DNA of 22,096 nucleotides from Marinilabiliaceae bacterium (GTDB lineage: Bacteria > Bacteroidota > Bacteroidia > Bacteroidales > Marinilabiliaceae), in assembly GCA_027010905.1 (NCBI GenBank), contig JALVBA010000240.1, forward strand, positions 1-22,096, in the 5' to 3' direction. The number at the start of each line of letters is the position of its first letter. Positions within the stretch are counted from its first letter, which is position 1. A program made the translations under genes and the position numbers. The notes beneath the pieces are model-generated. The model saw only the letters and a list, made by a program, of their open reading frames with translations. It searched no databases and was not told the origin of the DNA. Of the stretch, positions 1 through 9,927 are shown piece after piece.

Positions 1-136
1 TTATTGAGAATTTCTCCCAAAGAACCTACAGGTGTCCTGTCAAGAAAACTTACCTATTAGAGTTTGACCACGAAACATTAGCAAAAATGAATTTAATTTG
101 AATCACACAATAATTAGAATAGAGCCACAAATTTTT
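1..136. other. Upstream region of the susC-like gene, no assigned gene
   Basis: This is the left edge of the window. Two plus-strand frames are open from the edge, one ending at 58-60 and one at 99-101 (32 codons visible). Either could be the tail of an upstream gene, but neither fragment is recognisable. A small perfect hairpin (ACAGG, loop TGT, CCTGT) lies at 28-40; it has no T-run, so it is not a convincing terminator. I found no TAnnTTTG promoter motif with a matching upstream TTG here, so the promoter of the susC-like gene may lie off the window. Confidence 0.3.
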
Positions 137-3100
137 ATGCGAAAAATTCTTTTAATTTATGCAATGTGTTTTGCGCTTCTTGGCAGTGCTTATGCACAAA
201 AAACGGTATCTGGTAAGGTTACCGGTGACGACGGTCTGAGTATTCCTGGCGTGACTGTATCTCAAAAAGGAACAAACACGGGAACAATTACCAACATGGA
301 TGGTAAATACAATATTAGTGTTGCAACTGATGCTGTGCTTGTATTTTCATTTGTTGGAATGCAAACTAAAGAGGAGCCTGTTAATGGTCGTTCAACCATT
401 AATGTAACTATGGTATCAAGTGCTGTTGGGCTTGATGAAGTTGTTGTAACTGCATTGGGTATTAAGCGGAGTAAAAAAACGCTGACTTATGCATCACAAC
501 AAGTTGATGGAGAAGAGTTGATGAAAGCGAAAGGTGCCAACTTTATGGATGCCATGAACGGTAAAGCTGCCGGTCTGGAGATTAAGAAAAGTGCTTCAGG
601 TGCCGGAGGTTCTACCCGGGTAATCTTAAGGGGTTTTAAATCGTTAGGTGGATCCAGTGAACCACTTTATGTAATTGATGGTATCCCCATTATGAATATT
701 AAGCGTGGACAACCGGGTATGTGGGGTGGAACTGATCAAGGTGATGGTTTATCACAACTTAATCCTGACGATATTGAAAGTGTCAACGTTTTGAAAGGAC
801 TTAATGCGTCGATTCTTTATGGAAGCCAGGGAGCTAACGGAGTTGTGCTTATTACAACAAAAAGTGGTAAAGAAGGCAAAACAAAAGTATCGTTAAGTTC
901 GACAACTACATTCGAGAATGTTCTTATTTGGCCTGAATTGCAGTTTGATTATGGTGCAATTAGCGGGGCAAAAGAGAGTTGGTCAACTACAAAAGGAGGT
1001 ACTAAATACTCGGAACAGCAGATGAAGGATTTTTTCCAAACCGGAAATAATTTAATTAACAGTGTTACTGTTAGCGGTGGAAATAATATTACTACTGCCT
1101 ACTTCTCGTACTCTAATACTTCAGCAAAAGGTATTGTTCCGAATAATGAGTACGGAAAGAATAACCTTTCATTCAAGCAATCAACCAAACTTTTAGATGA
1201 CAAATTAACATTGAGTTCCAATGTGATGCTATCAACAGAAAAGGTAGATAATCGTAATCCTGCCGGATATTACTTGAATCCCTTGACCGGACTTTATAAT
1301 TTTCCACGAGAAAGAGATTGGGCAGACTACAAAGAGAATTACAAATATTTTGACAAAACAAGGAACATGTACTTACAAAACGTATATGTTGTTGACCATC
1401 ACCTGAGTAATCCATACTGGATTATCAACATGCAACCTATCGAAGAGAAAACTCAAAGACTGATTGCCAATGCTTCTGCAGACTACAAATTTACAGATGA
1501 ATTGTCACTTATCGTAAGGGGAACATACGATTATGTTGATTGGGGCAGAACTCAGAAAAGTGCTGCCGGTTCCAATGTAACCAATGTATCAGCTAACGGA
1601 ACTTATATTTTTGGTGACAGGACTGATAGTAAGAGTTATGCCGATGCACTGTTGAAGTACGATAATAACTTCGGTAAAATAAGTGTTATTGGATATGTTG
1701 GTTCTAGTTACAGTAAGAATAAATGGAGCGGCATAAGAGGAGACAACAAAACAAATGACCTGCTCTATCCAAATGTTTTTTCAACCCAAAACTATCCGAC
1801 AAATATTGTTATAGAACAATATGGAGGTGCAAAAATATTAGAATCAGTTTTTGGTAGTGCGACTATTGGTTATAACGATTTGTTTTATGTAGATGTTTCC
1901 GGCCGTAACGACTGGTCGTCAACTCTTATTGGAACCGAAGATGGATCCTTCTATTTTTATCCATCAGTTGGTGCAGTTGTTCTTTTGAGTAATATATTTG
2001 AAATGCCCGATTTTATTTCATTTATGAAAATTCGGGGTTCGAGTGCAAAAGCTGCAAAAGAGGTGCCGTGGAATTCCATTCGATCTGACCACAGCATTGC
2101 AGGGGCTCTTGGTGGTATTAACAGAAATACCAGACAGCCCTGGACAAATTTGAAACCTGAATTAATAACAAGTAACGAGCTTGGTGCTGACATTAGATTT
2201 TTCCAAGGAAGGCTCGGGTTGGATTTTACTTACTATAATAACAAAAGTACAAATCAGTTCCTGAGGGTGAATTTACCTCCTGAAGAGGTAGGATTATATA
2301 TTACCAAGTATATTAATGTTGGTGAAATTGTGAATAAAGGTGTCGAGTTAACCTTTGATGCAAAACCGATAAAAACTGCTTCTGTTGAATGGAAAACCTC
2401 ATTAAATTTCTTCACAAATACAAATGAAATAATAGAGTTAGATCCAGATAATCCTAATCGCACAATCAATATGGGGTCTTCTGAAGGTTACCGAACATTC
2501 CTAAGAAAAGGTGGTTCTTATGGTGATTTATATGGCTATAAGTTTAGAAGAAATGACGCCGGTCAGATTATTCTTGATGAAACTACCGGTCGTCCGTTGA
2601 AAACGGAGAAAAGGTACGATCCGGATGACATGTCAGTGGGATATTTGGGAAATCTCGAGCCAGACTTTAGTCTTGGATGGAACAATAATATCCAGTTTGG
2701 CAACTTTAACGTAGGTATCCTTATTAACGGTAAATTTGGCGGCAAAGTTGTCAGTCAAACTGAATCGATGTTAGATGGATGGGGAGTTAGTAAAAGAAGT
2801 GGAGAAGGAAGAGATCAGGGATATGTTGAGATAAATGCTATTCAGGGAACTACTCCTGTTACCCAAATTTCTGCTTTCGATTTATATGCAGAAGGTGGTG
2901 GTACCGGAGGTAGAAATGGAATTATTGAACCTTATGTTTACGACAGAACAAATATTCGTTTAAGCCAGATGTCTATAGCGTATGATTTTAATCTTAAAAA
3001 GGGTGGAATAAAGGCATTAACATTATCGCTTGTAGGACAGAATCTGTTTATATTCTATAAAAAAGCACCTTTCGATCCTGAGTTGACTATGAGTACAAAT

Positions 3101-3178
3101 AATTATGCGCAGTCTCTCGATAATTTTAATCTGCCTGCTACAAGAACCTATGGTTTTAATATAAAAGTAACATTCTAA
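137..3178 (+). CDS. SusC/RagA-type TonB-dependent outer-membrane receptor
   Basis: This 1013-residue beta-barrel transporter should import an oligosaccharide or similar ligand across the outer membrane, powered by TonB, with the SusD-like lipoprotein as its lid. I start it at the ATG at 137 because a typical Sec signal peptide (about residues 1-20, ending Ala-Tyr-Ala) begins there; an in-frame TTG at 98 would only add a polar leader. After the signal come a carboxypeptidase-regulatory-like beta-sandwich (about 22-92), the SusC hallmark DEVVVTA (100-106), a plug domain with the family motif LYVIDGIPI, and a long barrel ending in an aromatic residue (KVTF). Length is normal for the family. The susD-like gene follows after 13 bp, so the two are co-transcribed. 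The substrate cannot be read from the sequence. Confidence 0.95.
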   Translation: MRKILLIYAMCFALLGSAYAQKTVSGKVTGDDGLSIPGVTVSQKGTNTGTITNMDGKYNISVATDAVLVFSFVGMQTKEEPVNGRSTINVTMVSSAVGLDEVVVTALGIKRSKKTLTYASQQVDGEELMKAKGANFMDAMNGKAAGLEIKKSASGAGGSTRVILRGFKSLGGSSEPLYVIDGIPIMNIKRGQPGMWGGTDQGDGLSQLNPDDIESVNVLKGLNASILYGSQGANGVVLITTKSGKEGKTKVSLSSTTTFENVLIWPELQFDYGAISGAKESWSTTKGGTKYSEQQMKDFFQTGNNLINSVTVSGGNNITTAYFSYSNTSAKGIVPNNEYGKNNLSFKQSTKLLDDKLTLSSNVMLSTEKVDNRNPAGYYLNPLTGLYNFPRERDWADYKENYKYFDKTRNMYLQNVYVVDHHLSNPYWIINMQPIEEKTQRLIANASADYKFTDELSLIVRGTYDYVDWGRTQKSAAGSNVTNVSANGTYIFGDRTDSKSYADALLKYDNNFGKISVIGYVGSSYSKNKWSGIRGDNKTNDLLYPNVFSTQNYPTNIVIEQYGGAKILESVFGSATIGYNDLFYVDVSGRNDWSSTLIGTEDGSFYFYPSVGAVVLLSNIFEMPDFISFMKIRGSSAKAAKEVPWNSIRSDHSIAGALGGINRNTRQPWTNLKPELITSNELGADIRFFQGRLGLDFTYYNNKSTNQFLRVNLPPEEVGLYITKYINVGEIVNKGVELTFDAKPIKTASVEWKTSLNFFTNTNEIIELDPDNPNRTINMGSSEGYRTFLRKGGSYGDLYGYKFRRNDAGQIILDETTGRPLKTEKRYDPDDMSVGYLGNLEPDFSLGWNNNIQFGNFNVGILINGKFGGKVVSQTESMLDGWGVSKRSGEGRDQGYVEINAIQGTTPVTQISAFDLYAEGGGTGGRNGIIEPYVYDRTNIRLSQMSIAYDFNLKKGGIKALTLSLVGQNLFIFYKKAPFDPELTMSTNNYAQSLDNFNLPATRTYGFNIKVTF

Positions 3179-3191
3179 AAAATAGAGAATT

Positions 3192-4757
3192 ATGAAAAAA
3201 ATATTTTTTGCAATTATATTGACATTTGCCTTCTTCGCATGTACAGATAATTTCGAGGAGGCAAACAGAAATCATTACCGCATTTCAGATGCGGAATTAG
3301 ATCAGGACAATAATCGACTGGGTTCTCCATTTCAATCCCTATTGAGAAATCAATTTGGGACTCAGGTTGAGGAAGACCTTTGTCACGACAATTGGACCCG
3401 CATGCTCGGAACTCCAACACCTTTTGTAGGTGGTGTAAATAATACCACTTATTATGTGAGGTGGAATAGGTATTGGAGAAGGATATACCGTAGTGTAATG
3501 TCACCGGCAGCTCAAGTAATTAAGCAGGCTGACGAGGGAGGTTATGAAGTGTTTTCAGCTTGGGCAAAACTTATGCAGGTATATGGCATTTCTAAACTTA
3601 CGGCATACCACGGGCCTGTAATTTACTCCAAATACGGGGTGTCCGGTGAGGCTAACAAATACGATAGTGAACCGGATCTCTATAGCAAATTATTTGCTGA
3701 TTTGGATGCAGTACAAAGTGTATTTTCAGCTAATAGTGATTATACAAGCTTAAAAAAGTTTGATGCTAGCTATAATGGAAATATGGCACTATGGAGTAAA
3801 CTTATTAATTCATTACGTCTTAGATTAGCAATAAGAATAGTGAAAGTGAATCCAACTCTTGCCCAAACACAGGGAGAGAAAGCCCTGAAAGATCCAGCAG
3901 GTTTAATTTCTGCAAATAGTGAAAACTTTACCGTATCACTTTATGGTAGAAAATTGCCTATGAACGTAATTTGTTTCGAATGGGGAGATACACGTATGGG
4001 ATCAGCGATGGAGTCGTTTGGAGTAGGTCTGAAGGATAACAGAATTAAAAGTTTCTTCGCTCCTGCAACAGATAATACCCTTTATCCTGATCATCCTGAT
4101 TGGCCTTATAAAGGTATTCACAGTGGAGCTTTTCTTGATGCAAAAGATCAAAGGTTGACCTATTCAACCGTAAACGAATCATTCAAATCTGTAACATCTA
4201 GAAGGGCATTTACTTTTGCTGAAGTTTGTTTTTTGAAAGCTGAGGCTGCATTAAGAAATTGGGATGGTGCCGGTGATGCTAAAACTAATTACGAAGATGG
4301 AGTAAGAGCATCTTTTGCTGATTGGGGCGCAGGAGGTGTAGATGCATATCTGGCCGACAATACAAGTACACCTATTGACTATGTTGACCCTAAAGATGCT
4401 AGAAATAATTGGACTAGCCGTTCGGATATAACTGTTGCATGGAATGATGCCGACAGTAATGAGCGAAAACTGGAAAAGATTATAACTCAAAAGTGGTTCA
4501 ATAATTTCACTAACTCTAATGAGGCGTGGGTTGATCATCGGAGAACCGGTTATCCTAAACTGCCTTATAACACTAAAAACGACAGTAATGCTGACTGGGG
4601 TGTTATTGCTGCTGACGACTTCCTGAGGAGAATGCCATTTCCAAATAGCGAAAGGGATGATAATCCTACTGGTGTTGCGGATGCAACCTCAAAACTTGGT
4701 GGGCCAGACGAGATTGGTACACACTTGTGGTGGGATACAGGCGGAGCTAATTTTTAA
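3192..4757 (+). CDS. SusD/RagB-like surface glycan-binding lipoprotein
   Basis: This 521-residue protein is the extracellular partner of the SusC-like receptor just upstream (13-bp gap). The N-terminus is a lipoprotein signal peptide with the acceptor cysteine at residue 17 (FFAC; the -3 residue is Phe rather than the usual Leu). The residues after Cys17 (TDNFEE) are acidic, which fits the lipoprotein export signal that sends Bacteroidota lipoproteins to the cell surface. The opening NFEEANRNHY and the later FTFAEVCFLKAEAALRNW (TPR-like helix) are typical of SusD-like proteins, closest in flavour to the SusD/RagB outer-membrane lipoprotein subfamily. An intrinsic terminator follows the stop codon. 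The ligand is unknown; family assignment is firm. Confidence 0.93.
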   Translation: MKKIFFAIILTFAFFACTDNFEEANRNHYRISDAELDQDNNRLGSPFQSLLRNQFGTQVEEDLCHDNWTRMLGTPTPFVGGVNNTTYYVRWNRYWRRIYRSVMSPAAQVIKQADEGGYEVFSAWAKLMQVYGISKLTAYHGPVIYSKYGVSGEANKYDSEPDLYSKLFADLDAVQSVFSANSDYTSLKKFDASYNGNMALWSKLINSLRLRLAIRIVKVNPTLAQTQGEKALKDPAGLISANSENFTVSLYGRKLPMNVICFEWGDTRMGSAMESFGVGLKDNRIKSFFAPATDNTLYPDHPDWPYKGIHSGAFLDAKDQRLTYSTVNESFKSVTSRRAFTFAEVCFLKAEAALRNWDGAGDAKTNYEDGVRASFADWGAGGVDAYLADNTSTPIDYVDPKDARNNWTSRSDITVAWNDADSNERKLEKIITQKWFNNFTNSNEAWVDHRRTGYPKLPYNTKNDSNADWGVIAADDFLRRMPFPNSERDDNPTGVADATSKLGGPDEIGTHLWWDTGGANF

Positions 4758-4790
4758 AAACCTATAAAAGATTTTTAAAATAAATATTTA

Positions 4791-4826
4791 ATGCCGCTTT
4801 AGTATGTACTGAAGCGGCATTTTTTA
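4791..4826 (+). terminator. Rho-independent terminator after the susD-like gene
   Basis: A perfect 9-bp stem (ATGCCGCTT at 4791-4799 with AAGCGGCAT at 4812-4820) encloses a 12-nt loop and is followed directly by a run of Ts. It sits 34 bp after the susD-like stop codon, so it probably ends the susC-susD transcript and insulates, or partly attenuates, the genes downstream. Confidence 0.9.
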
Positions 4827-4907
4827 TAACTTAAACTATCCTGAGAAATTAATAATAGTGTAATATTACGATGCTTAATAATACTGTTTTACTATTTAAA
4901 AATAATC

Positions 4908-7574
4908 ATGACATCTAAATTATATTGTTTAATTAGCCTGATAATCATATTATCTGTTAGTGCATTACAAACATCAGTTCACGCTCAGAGTATTGATAAA
5001 TATAAATATACAGGCTCAAGTGCTCCTATGAACATTGTTCATAACGAATACAATTTTAACGGCTACACCAATTTCTGGCACGACACGTATAGTGAATGGT
5101 ATCGGTATGGTAACCTTTTTAAAATGGCTGTTCCCAATGTAGAAAAAACCATTTTACAAAGTAGGGTTGATATTGCTGAAGACATTGGAATTCAGGGTTT
5201 GACACTGCAGGAAGGTTTTATTACCGGATTACTTTCTGAAAAATACATCACATTAATTCAACCTTCTGTAGGACAGATTGAAAGTAAAACTACAGGGGGA
5301 AATATGTTGGTTTTTATTGATTCGAAGTCGGAAGCAGGCAAGAAACTGTTGACAAAACTGCCTGCTGATAAAGAGTCAACCATTTTAAAAAGTCATCAAT
5401 ATGGAGCTATCGAATTTAAAAGAGTTGATGCATTTTATCTCGAAAACGTAAACACAAAACTCTTTGTTGTCGCTTCAACCAACAAAAATGCTCTTGACAA
5501 GGTGAAAAGCCAAATTGAAAATACAATGCAAATTATTAAAAAATACAATTTTCAAAAAGGTTGGTTTGGAGCCTATACTCTTCTCAATAGCGTTACCTGT
5601 ACAAAAGGGCATCCATTAGATGTAATTGGAACAGGAATGAACGAGGGAAACAGTTGGTTCGTATTCGAAGGATATATGGATTTCTTGTCGAAAGATAATA
5701 TTGCAAAATGGGTTAACGAAGTGAGTTTACCAGTTATTACCGATGTAGGTGCTACCAATGTTTTTGGCTGTAACGATTGGGACGAATTTCAAATTCAGCA
5801 AATGTACAGTCATAAAAACTGGATTGATTTTGCCAAAGATAAGAGAGGGTATATATTTAGAGCTGTTTGGGACACGCTTGCTGACCCGTATCATTACGAC
5901 GGATATATTGCAGTAGAAGGAAATAAAGAACAGATTGATAATGAAGATGTGCCATTTGTTTTAAAAACCGGAATGTTAGATGGTAATGCTTTATCAAGTA
6001 TGGTTCTTTTTCTTGAAAAGGGAGAAGCGTTAACTCGTGAAAGTATGTGGAAAGCTATTCTCGATAGACGTGAAGTAGGAGTATTAGAACAAGGTAAAAT
6101 GATGGGGCCGGCACACTTTCGGAATGCGTTACAAATGCTATTGCTAGATAGGGTTTTTCTGGAGAATTATTTTGGAGATCACCTCAATTTACAAACAACA
6201 ACAGAAGGCTACGACTTGCAGGTAACCATTACCAATACTTTTAAAACTTCTGTTAATGGAATATTGGACTTGATACTTCCAACGGGAGTTAACGTAAAAG
6301 AGCCCTCTTCTGTATCAATTAAACTCCCTCCGGGAAGCTCAACAACAAAGCATTTCACCTTAGCGCCTAAGAAAAATGCAATGGATAATACTAATCCTGT
6401 CGCTATACATTTCAATTGGGATGACAAACAGAAAAGCACACTGGCTATGTTAGATTTGCCACCTGCTATTTCGGTTCACCATCTTTTGTATGGACACTCT
6501 CCTAAAGTGAGTTACCCGGTAACAATCCATAATTTCACAAACAAATCCTCTTTTCCTGTAAAAATTCAGGTATTTAATACAAAAGATAAAAAAGCAGTTT
6601 TTCAGACATCTCAAACATGTACTGCTCCAACAAGTAAGTTTGAAGATATGCAATTTGAACTAGATTTAGCGGCAGGTAATTATAAGGTGAAAGTATCGGC
6701 ACTAGGGGTGGATTACTTTTCACAATTAGGAGTTGGTAAAGCAACAGGAGCACCTTATGTATATGAAACTGATTTGAATGGAGATGGTATAAGTGAGTAT
6801 CGTATGGAAAACGATAGCGTACAAATTACGTTGTTGACTACCGGTGCCAGAGTAATCGAATATATTGTAAAAAGTCGCCACGATAACATTCTGTTTAAGC
6901 TATGGCCCCAAAAAGCAATTGATGACAAAAGCCCTTTCCGAAAAAAAGGGTATTATCCTTATGGTGGCTTTGAAGATTTTCTGGGACAGGCAAGTATGGA
7001 AACTCATCAGCTTTACAATTCCGAAATTATAAAAAAAGAGGGCGATTTCGTCAGGGTAAAAATGTGGACAGATTACTTTGGAAACAAACTTGAGAAAACA
7101 TTTACTCTTTATGGGAATTCGCCTCTATTAGAAATACGGTTTGCTCTTGAGTTTAAAAATCCCGAAGCAAATATGTTGGGACCTCAACCAATGCTGTCAA
7201 TTGGATCAAAACATTGGACTGAAGATAAATTTATTATTCCTGAAATGAATGGTTTGTGTGAAGTACGAATGATGCCTGAAAAATATTTTGGCCAGACATT
7301 TACAATAAAAGAGGGATGGAATGCAGGTTATGATACAATGGAGGACATCGCTTTTGTAGGTGCTTTTCCCGTAGATCAACCTCTATTTCTGCACATGTGG
7401 ATGAACCATCCTAGTAATCCCGGTTCACATTACTATTATGCCGAATTTCAACCCTGGGTTCCAATTCAGCAAAAAACGACAATGTATTTTTCTTACTATT
7501 TATGGGGAGCAGGTGGCTCCTGGGAAAATGGAGTGAAAGCACTGAGAGAGATGAATCTAATTTCGACGAGATAG
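4908..7574 (+). CDS. Large secreted protein of unknown function with mutarotase-like C-terminal region
   Basis: This encodes 888 residues with a clear Sec signal peptide (about 1-26, ending His-Ala before Gln27), so it acts in the periplasm or outside the cell. I do not recognise a named family. The first ~430 residues are mixed alpha/beta with many Trp and Tyr. Residues ~430-610 look like two beta-sandwich modules. An EF-hand-like or dockerin-like calcium loop (DLNGDGISE, residues 622-630) follows. The last ~250 residues, with a PYGGFEDFLG stretch and regular beta strands, resemble the galactose-mutarotase-like fold of many carbohydrate-active enzymes; that is a judgement from pattern, not a search. 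Its place after susCD and before ThuA and a sugar oxidoreductase suggests a role in carbohydrate binding or cleavage. It may be a new lyase or hydrolase family, or a binding protein. Confidence 0.7.
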   Translation: MTSKLYCLISLIIILSVSALQTSVHAQSIDKYKYTGSSAPMNIVHNEYNFNGYTNFWHDTYSEWYRYGNLFKMAVPNVEKTILQSRVDIAEDIGIQGLTLQEGFITGLLSEKYITLIQPSVGQIESKTTGGNMLVFIDSKSEAGKKLLTKLPADKESTILKSHQYGAIEFKRVDAFYLENVNTKLFVVASTNKNALDKVKSQIENTMQIIKKYNFQKGWFGAYTLLNSVTCTKGHPLDVIGTGMNEGNSWFVFEGYMDFLSKDNIAKWVNEVSLPVITDVGATNVFGCNDWDEFQIQQMYSHKNWIDFAKDKRGYIFRAVWDTLADPYHYDGYIAVEGNKEQIDNEDVPFVLKTGMLDGNALSSMVLFLEKGEALTRESMWKAILDRREVGVLEQGKMMGPAHFRNALQMLLLDRVFLENYFGDHLNLQTTTEGYDLQVTITNTFKTSVNGILDLILPTGVNVKEPSSVSIKLPPGSSTTKHFTLAPKKNAMDNTNPVAIHFNWDDKQKSTLAMLDLPPAISVHHLLYGHSPKVSYPVTIHNFTNKSSFPVKIQVFNTKDKKAVFQTSQTCTAPTSKFEDMQFELDLAAGNYKVKVSALGVDYFSQLGVGKATGAPYVYETDLNGDGISEYRMENDSVQITLLTTGARVIEYIVKSRHDNILFKLWPQKAIDDKSPFRKKGYYPYGGFEDFLGQASMETHQLYNSEIIKKEGDFVRVKMWTDYFGNKLEKTFTLYGNSPLLEIRFALEFKNPEANMLGPQPMLSIGSKHWTEDKFIIPEMNGLCEVRMMPEKYFGQTFTIKEGWNAGYDTMEDIAFVGAFPVDQPLFLHMWMNHPSNPGSHYYYAEFQPWVPIQQKTTMYFSYYLWGAGGSWENGVKALREMNLISTR

Positions 7575-7716
7575 TCTTTTATAGTCTAAGGCATTAATTA
7601 TGAAGAAGAACATTTCTTACCTAAGTATTATCATAGACAAAGAAAGTAAGCCTATTAATCCAATCTTTTATTGGCAAAAGTAGTTGGGAGAATAGGGAAT
7701 CAAGCAATCATTAGAT
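7575..7716. other. Spacer with a possible 27-codon ORF
   Basis: The 142-bp gap holds one small open frame at 7600-7683 (27 codons, beginning MKKNISYLSII). It has no recognisable family, no strong promoter motif and no terminator hairpin around it. It may be chance or a remnant. The ThuA-family gene start lies 33 bp after its stop. Confidence 0.2.
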
Positions 7717-8502
7717 ATGAAAAAACAAATTTTCACTCTGTTAACTATCCTGATTGTGATACCTGCATTGATGGCAGGAAACAGAGACAAGGTTCTGAAT
7801 AAGGTTAAGGGGAAAAAGGTACTAATCTACACAAAGAACGGCAAAGGATACGTTCATAAAAATATTGCTTCAAGTGTAAAAGCACTTGAAGCAATCTGCT
7901 CAGAACATGGAATACTCACTGATGCGACTGATAAACCCTCGGTTTTTACTCCTGAAAATCTTAAACAGTATGATGCAATAATCTTCTCAAACACTAACAA
8001 TAAAGTGTTCGACACTCTGGAGCAACGAAAGGCATTGCAGGATTTTGTCAGGCGGGGAGGTGGTATTGTTGCCATACACTCTGCCAATGCCATGGAGAGA
8101 GACTGGCCATGGATGTGGTCAATGATTGGAGGTAAGTTTGTACGTCATGCACCGGGTCAGAATTTCGATCTACTTATAACTGATAACAATCATCCGTCAA
8201 CATATTTCTTGCCTGAAAGGTGGAATGTGACCGACGAGTGCTACTACTCCAACCAGTTGAATCCCGATATCCATGTACTCCTCTCGGCTGACCTTACTAC
8301 AATAACCGATAAAAACATGAATGGATATCCGGGTGAAACATTTGGCAAACTATTTCCTCTTTGTTGGTGCCATGAGTTTGAAGGTGGACGCGAGTGGTTC
8401 ACTGCACTAGGACACAACGCCGATTTTTACAGCGATCCTCTTTTCAAAAAGCATCTCCTTGGAGGTATTTTATGGGTGTTGGGTGTTGAAGAGCTAAAAT
8501 AA
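7717..8502 (+). CDS. Secreted ThuA-family protein (class I glutamine amidotransferase-like fold)
   Basis: This 261-residue protein has a Sec signal peptide (about 1-21, ending Met-Ala-Gly) and then a complete ThuA-like domain. Recognisable elements are the KVLIYTKNGKGYVHK first strand and helix, the RRGGGIVAIHSAN turn (His121), the GGKFVRHAPG segment (His144), and the C-terminal HEFEGGREWFTALGH block (His219, Arg225, His233). ThuA from rhizobia works with the dehydrogenase ThuB on trehalose and related disaccharides through 3-keto derivatives. Here an exported Gfo/Idh/MocA oxidoreductase follows after a 28-bp gap, so the same pairing exists in the periplasm. The exact reaction and sugar are not determined by the sequence; family assignment is strong. 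Confidence 0.88.
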   Translation: MKKQIFTLLTILIVIPALMAGNRDKVLNKVKGKKVLIYTKNGKGYVHKNIASSVKALEAICSEHGILTDATDKPSVFTPENLKQYDAIIFSNTNNKVFDTLEQRKALQDFVRRGGGIVAIHSANAMERDWPWMWSMIGGKFVRHAPGQNFDLLITDNNHPSTYFLPERWNVTDECYYSNQLNPDIHVLLSADLTTITDKNMNGYPGETFGKLFPLCWCHEFEGGREWFTALGHNADFYSDPLFKKHLLGGILWVLGVEELK

Positions 8503-8530
8503 TAGTACAAACAAAAACAGATCGTCAGTC

Positions 8531-9907
8531 ATGGAACGAAGAAAATTTATACGAAATACAGTTGCAGGTGCAGCAGGTACATTTATTATGCCTACAGTTG
8601 TTCCATCATCAGTTTTTGGTAAAAATGCTCCTAGTAACAAGATAAATGTTGGAGTTATTGGGTGTGGCCGTATTGGCAGAAGCTGGGATATGCCCGGAGT
8701 GATGAAGTTTGATACGGTTAGAATGGTTGCCGTTAGTGATCTTGACTCAAATCGTATGTCTGATGCAAAAAAGATGATTAAGAAGTATTACGATAAGAAG
8801 GGTAAAGGGAAAAATTATGTTGATGTAAAGGAGTATGGTGATTATAAAGAGATGTTACTGAACAAGGAGATTGATGCTGTCATCATTACTACTCCCGACC
8901 ATTGGCACGCTCAACCGGCAATAGAAGCAGCGTTGGCTAGCAAAGATATCTACCTTGAAAAACCTACATCTCTTACTGTTGCTGAAGGCAGAAAGCTGAG
9001 CAATGTGGTTAAAAAGACCGGAGTGATTTTGCAGATGGGAACACAGCAACGGTCGATGCCTCAGTTTAGAATTGCAGCCGAGCTTGTACGTAACGGCCGT
9101 ATAGGAAAACTACACACAGTGAAGATAGGGCTTCCGGGTGATCCATCAGGCCCCGAAGCCGGGGAGATGCCTGTTCCATCAAATATGAATTATGATATGT
9201 GGCTAGGCTCAACCACCGAAACCTATTATACCGAGATGGGTGTTCATCCACAGAAGGGATACAGCAGACCGGGGTGGCTACGCCGTGAGCAGTTTGGATC
9301 GGGAATGATTACAGGATGGGGTCAGCATCATTTCGACTCGGCAGCTTGGGGGATGGATACCGAACTTACCGGACCGGTGGCAGTAGAGGCTGTAGCTCAA
9401 TTTCCAAATTCAGGACTATGGGATGTTCACATGGATTTCATGGTTAAAGCTGAGTATGCTAACGGAATAACAATGCTTACCAGTAACGGGTACACTAACG
9501 GAGTAAGGTACGAAGGAACAGATGGCTGGATATTTGTGTCGCGTGGCTCCTACTCTGCCACAGCCTCAGACCCGGTAAGTATGGATAAAAGTAGTAAAGC
9601 ACTTAATGCCAGTGATCCTGACATGCTTTCATCGGTAATAGGAGAAAATGAAATTCACCTCTACAAGAGTATTGACCAGCATGGCAACTGGCTCGACTGT
9701 ATCAAGACGAGAAAGCAACCCATTTCTCCTATTGAGAAGGGACAACGCGCATGTACTGTTTGTCTCATCAGCCATATAGCCATGAAAGTATCCGGCAAGC
9801 TGGCCTGGAATCCGGGCAAAGAGCGATTCATAAATAATGACAGGGCAAACTCGATGTTGTCACGTACGCAGAGGTTTCCTTATGGGACAGACTATATTAA
9901 AGTGTAG
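8531..9907 (+). CDS. Tat-exported Gfo/Idh/MocA-family NAD(P)-dependent oxidoreductase
   Basis: This encodes 458 residues. The N-terminus has a twin-arginine signal (ERRKFIRN followed by a short hydrophobic stretch to about residue 30), so the protein should be folded with its nicotinamide cofactor in the cytoplasm and then exported, as in Zymomonas glucose-fructose oxidoreductase. The Rossmann motif GCGRIG is at 44-49, TPDHWH at 121-126, the catalytic-lysine motif EKP at 143-145, and a family-typical GQHHFDSAAWGMD block at 264-276 (His266/His267, Asp269). All key residues appear intact and the length is normal for the exported subgroup. The ThuA-family gene is 28 bp upstream and probably shares its transcript. 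Likely role: oxidation or reduction of a sugar or glycoside, plausibly at C3; substrate inferred from context only. Confidence 0.92.
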   Translation: MERRKFIRNTVAGAAGTFIMPTVVPSSVFGKNAPSNKINVGVIGCGRIGRSWDMPGVMKFDTVRMVAVSDLDSNRMSDAKKMIKKYYDKKGKGKNYVDVKEYGDYKEMLLNKEIDAVIITTPDHWHAQPAIEAALASKDIYLEKPTSLTVAEGRKLSNVVKKTGVILQMGTQQRSMPQFRIAAELVRNGRIGKLHTVKIGLPGDPSGPEAGEMPVPSNMNYDMWLGSTTETYYTEMGVHPQKGYSRPGWLRREQFGSGMITGWGQHHFDSAAWGMDTELTGPVAVEAVAQFPNSGLWDVHMDFMVKAEYANGITMLTSNGYTNGVRYEGTDGWIFVSRGSYSATASDPVSMDKSSKALNASDPDMLSSVIGENEIHLYKSIDQHGNWLDCIKTRKQPISPIEKGQRACTVCLISHIAMKVSGKLAWNPGKERFINNDRANSMLSRTQRFPYGTDYIKV

Positions 9908-9927
9908 AAATTAATTGTAACATAGTA

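Noticed and set aside
1..101. Tail of an upstream gene at the left edge
   Set aside because: Two different frames are open here for a short distance and neither shows a recognisable sequence, so no partial gene is called.
98..136. TTG start extending the susC-like protein by 13 residues
   Set aside because: The extension is polar and would precede a complete signal peptide that begins at the ATG at 137.
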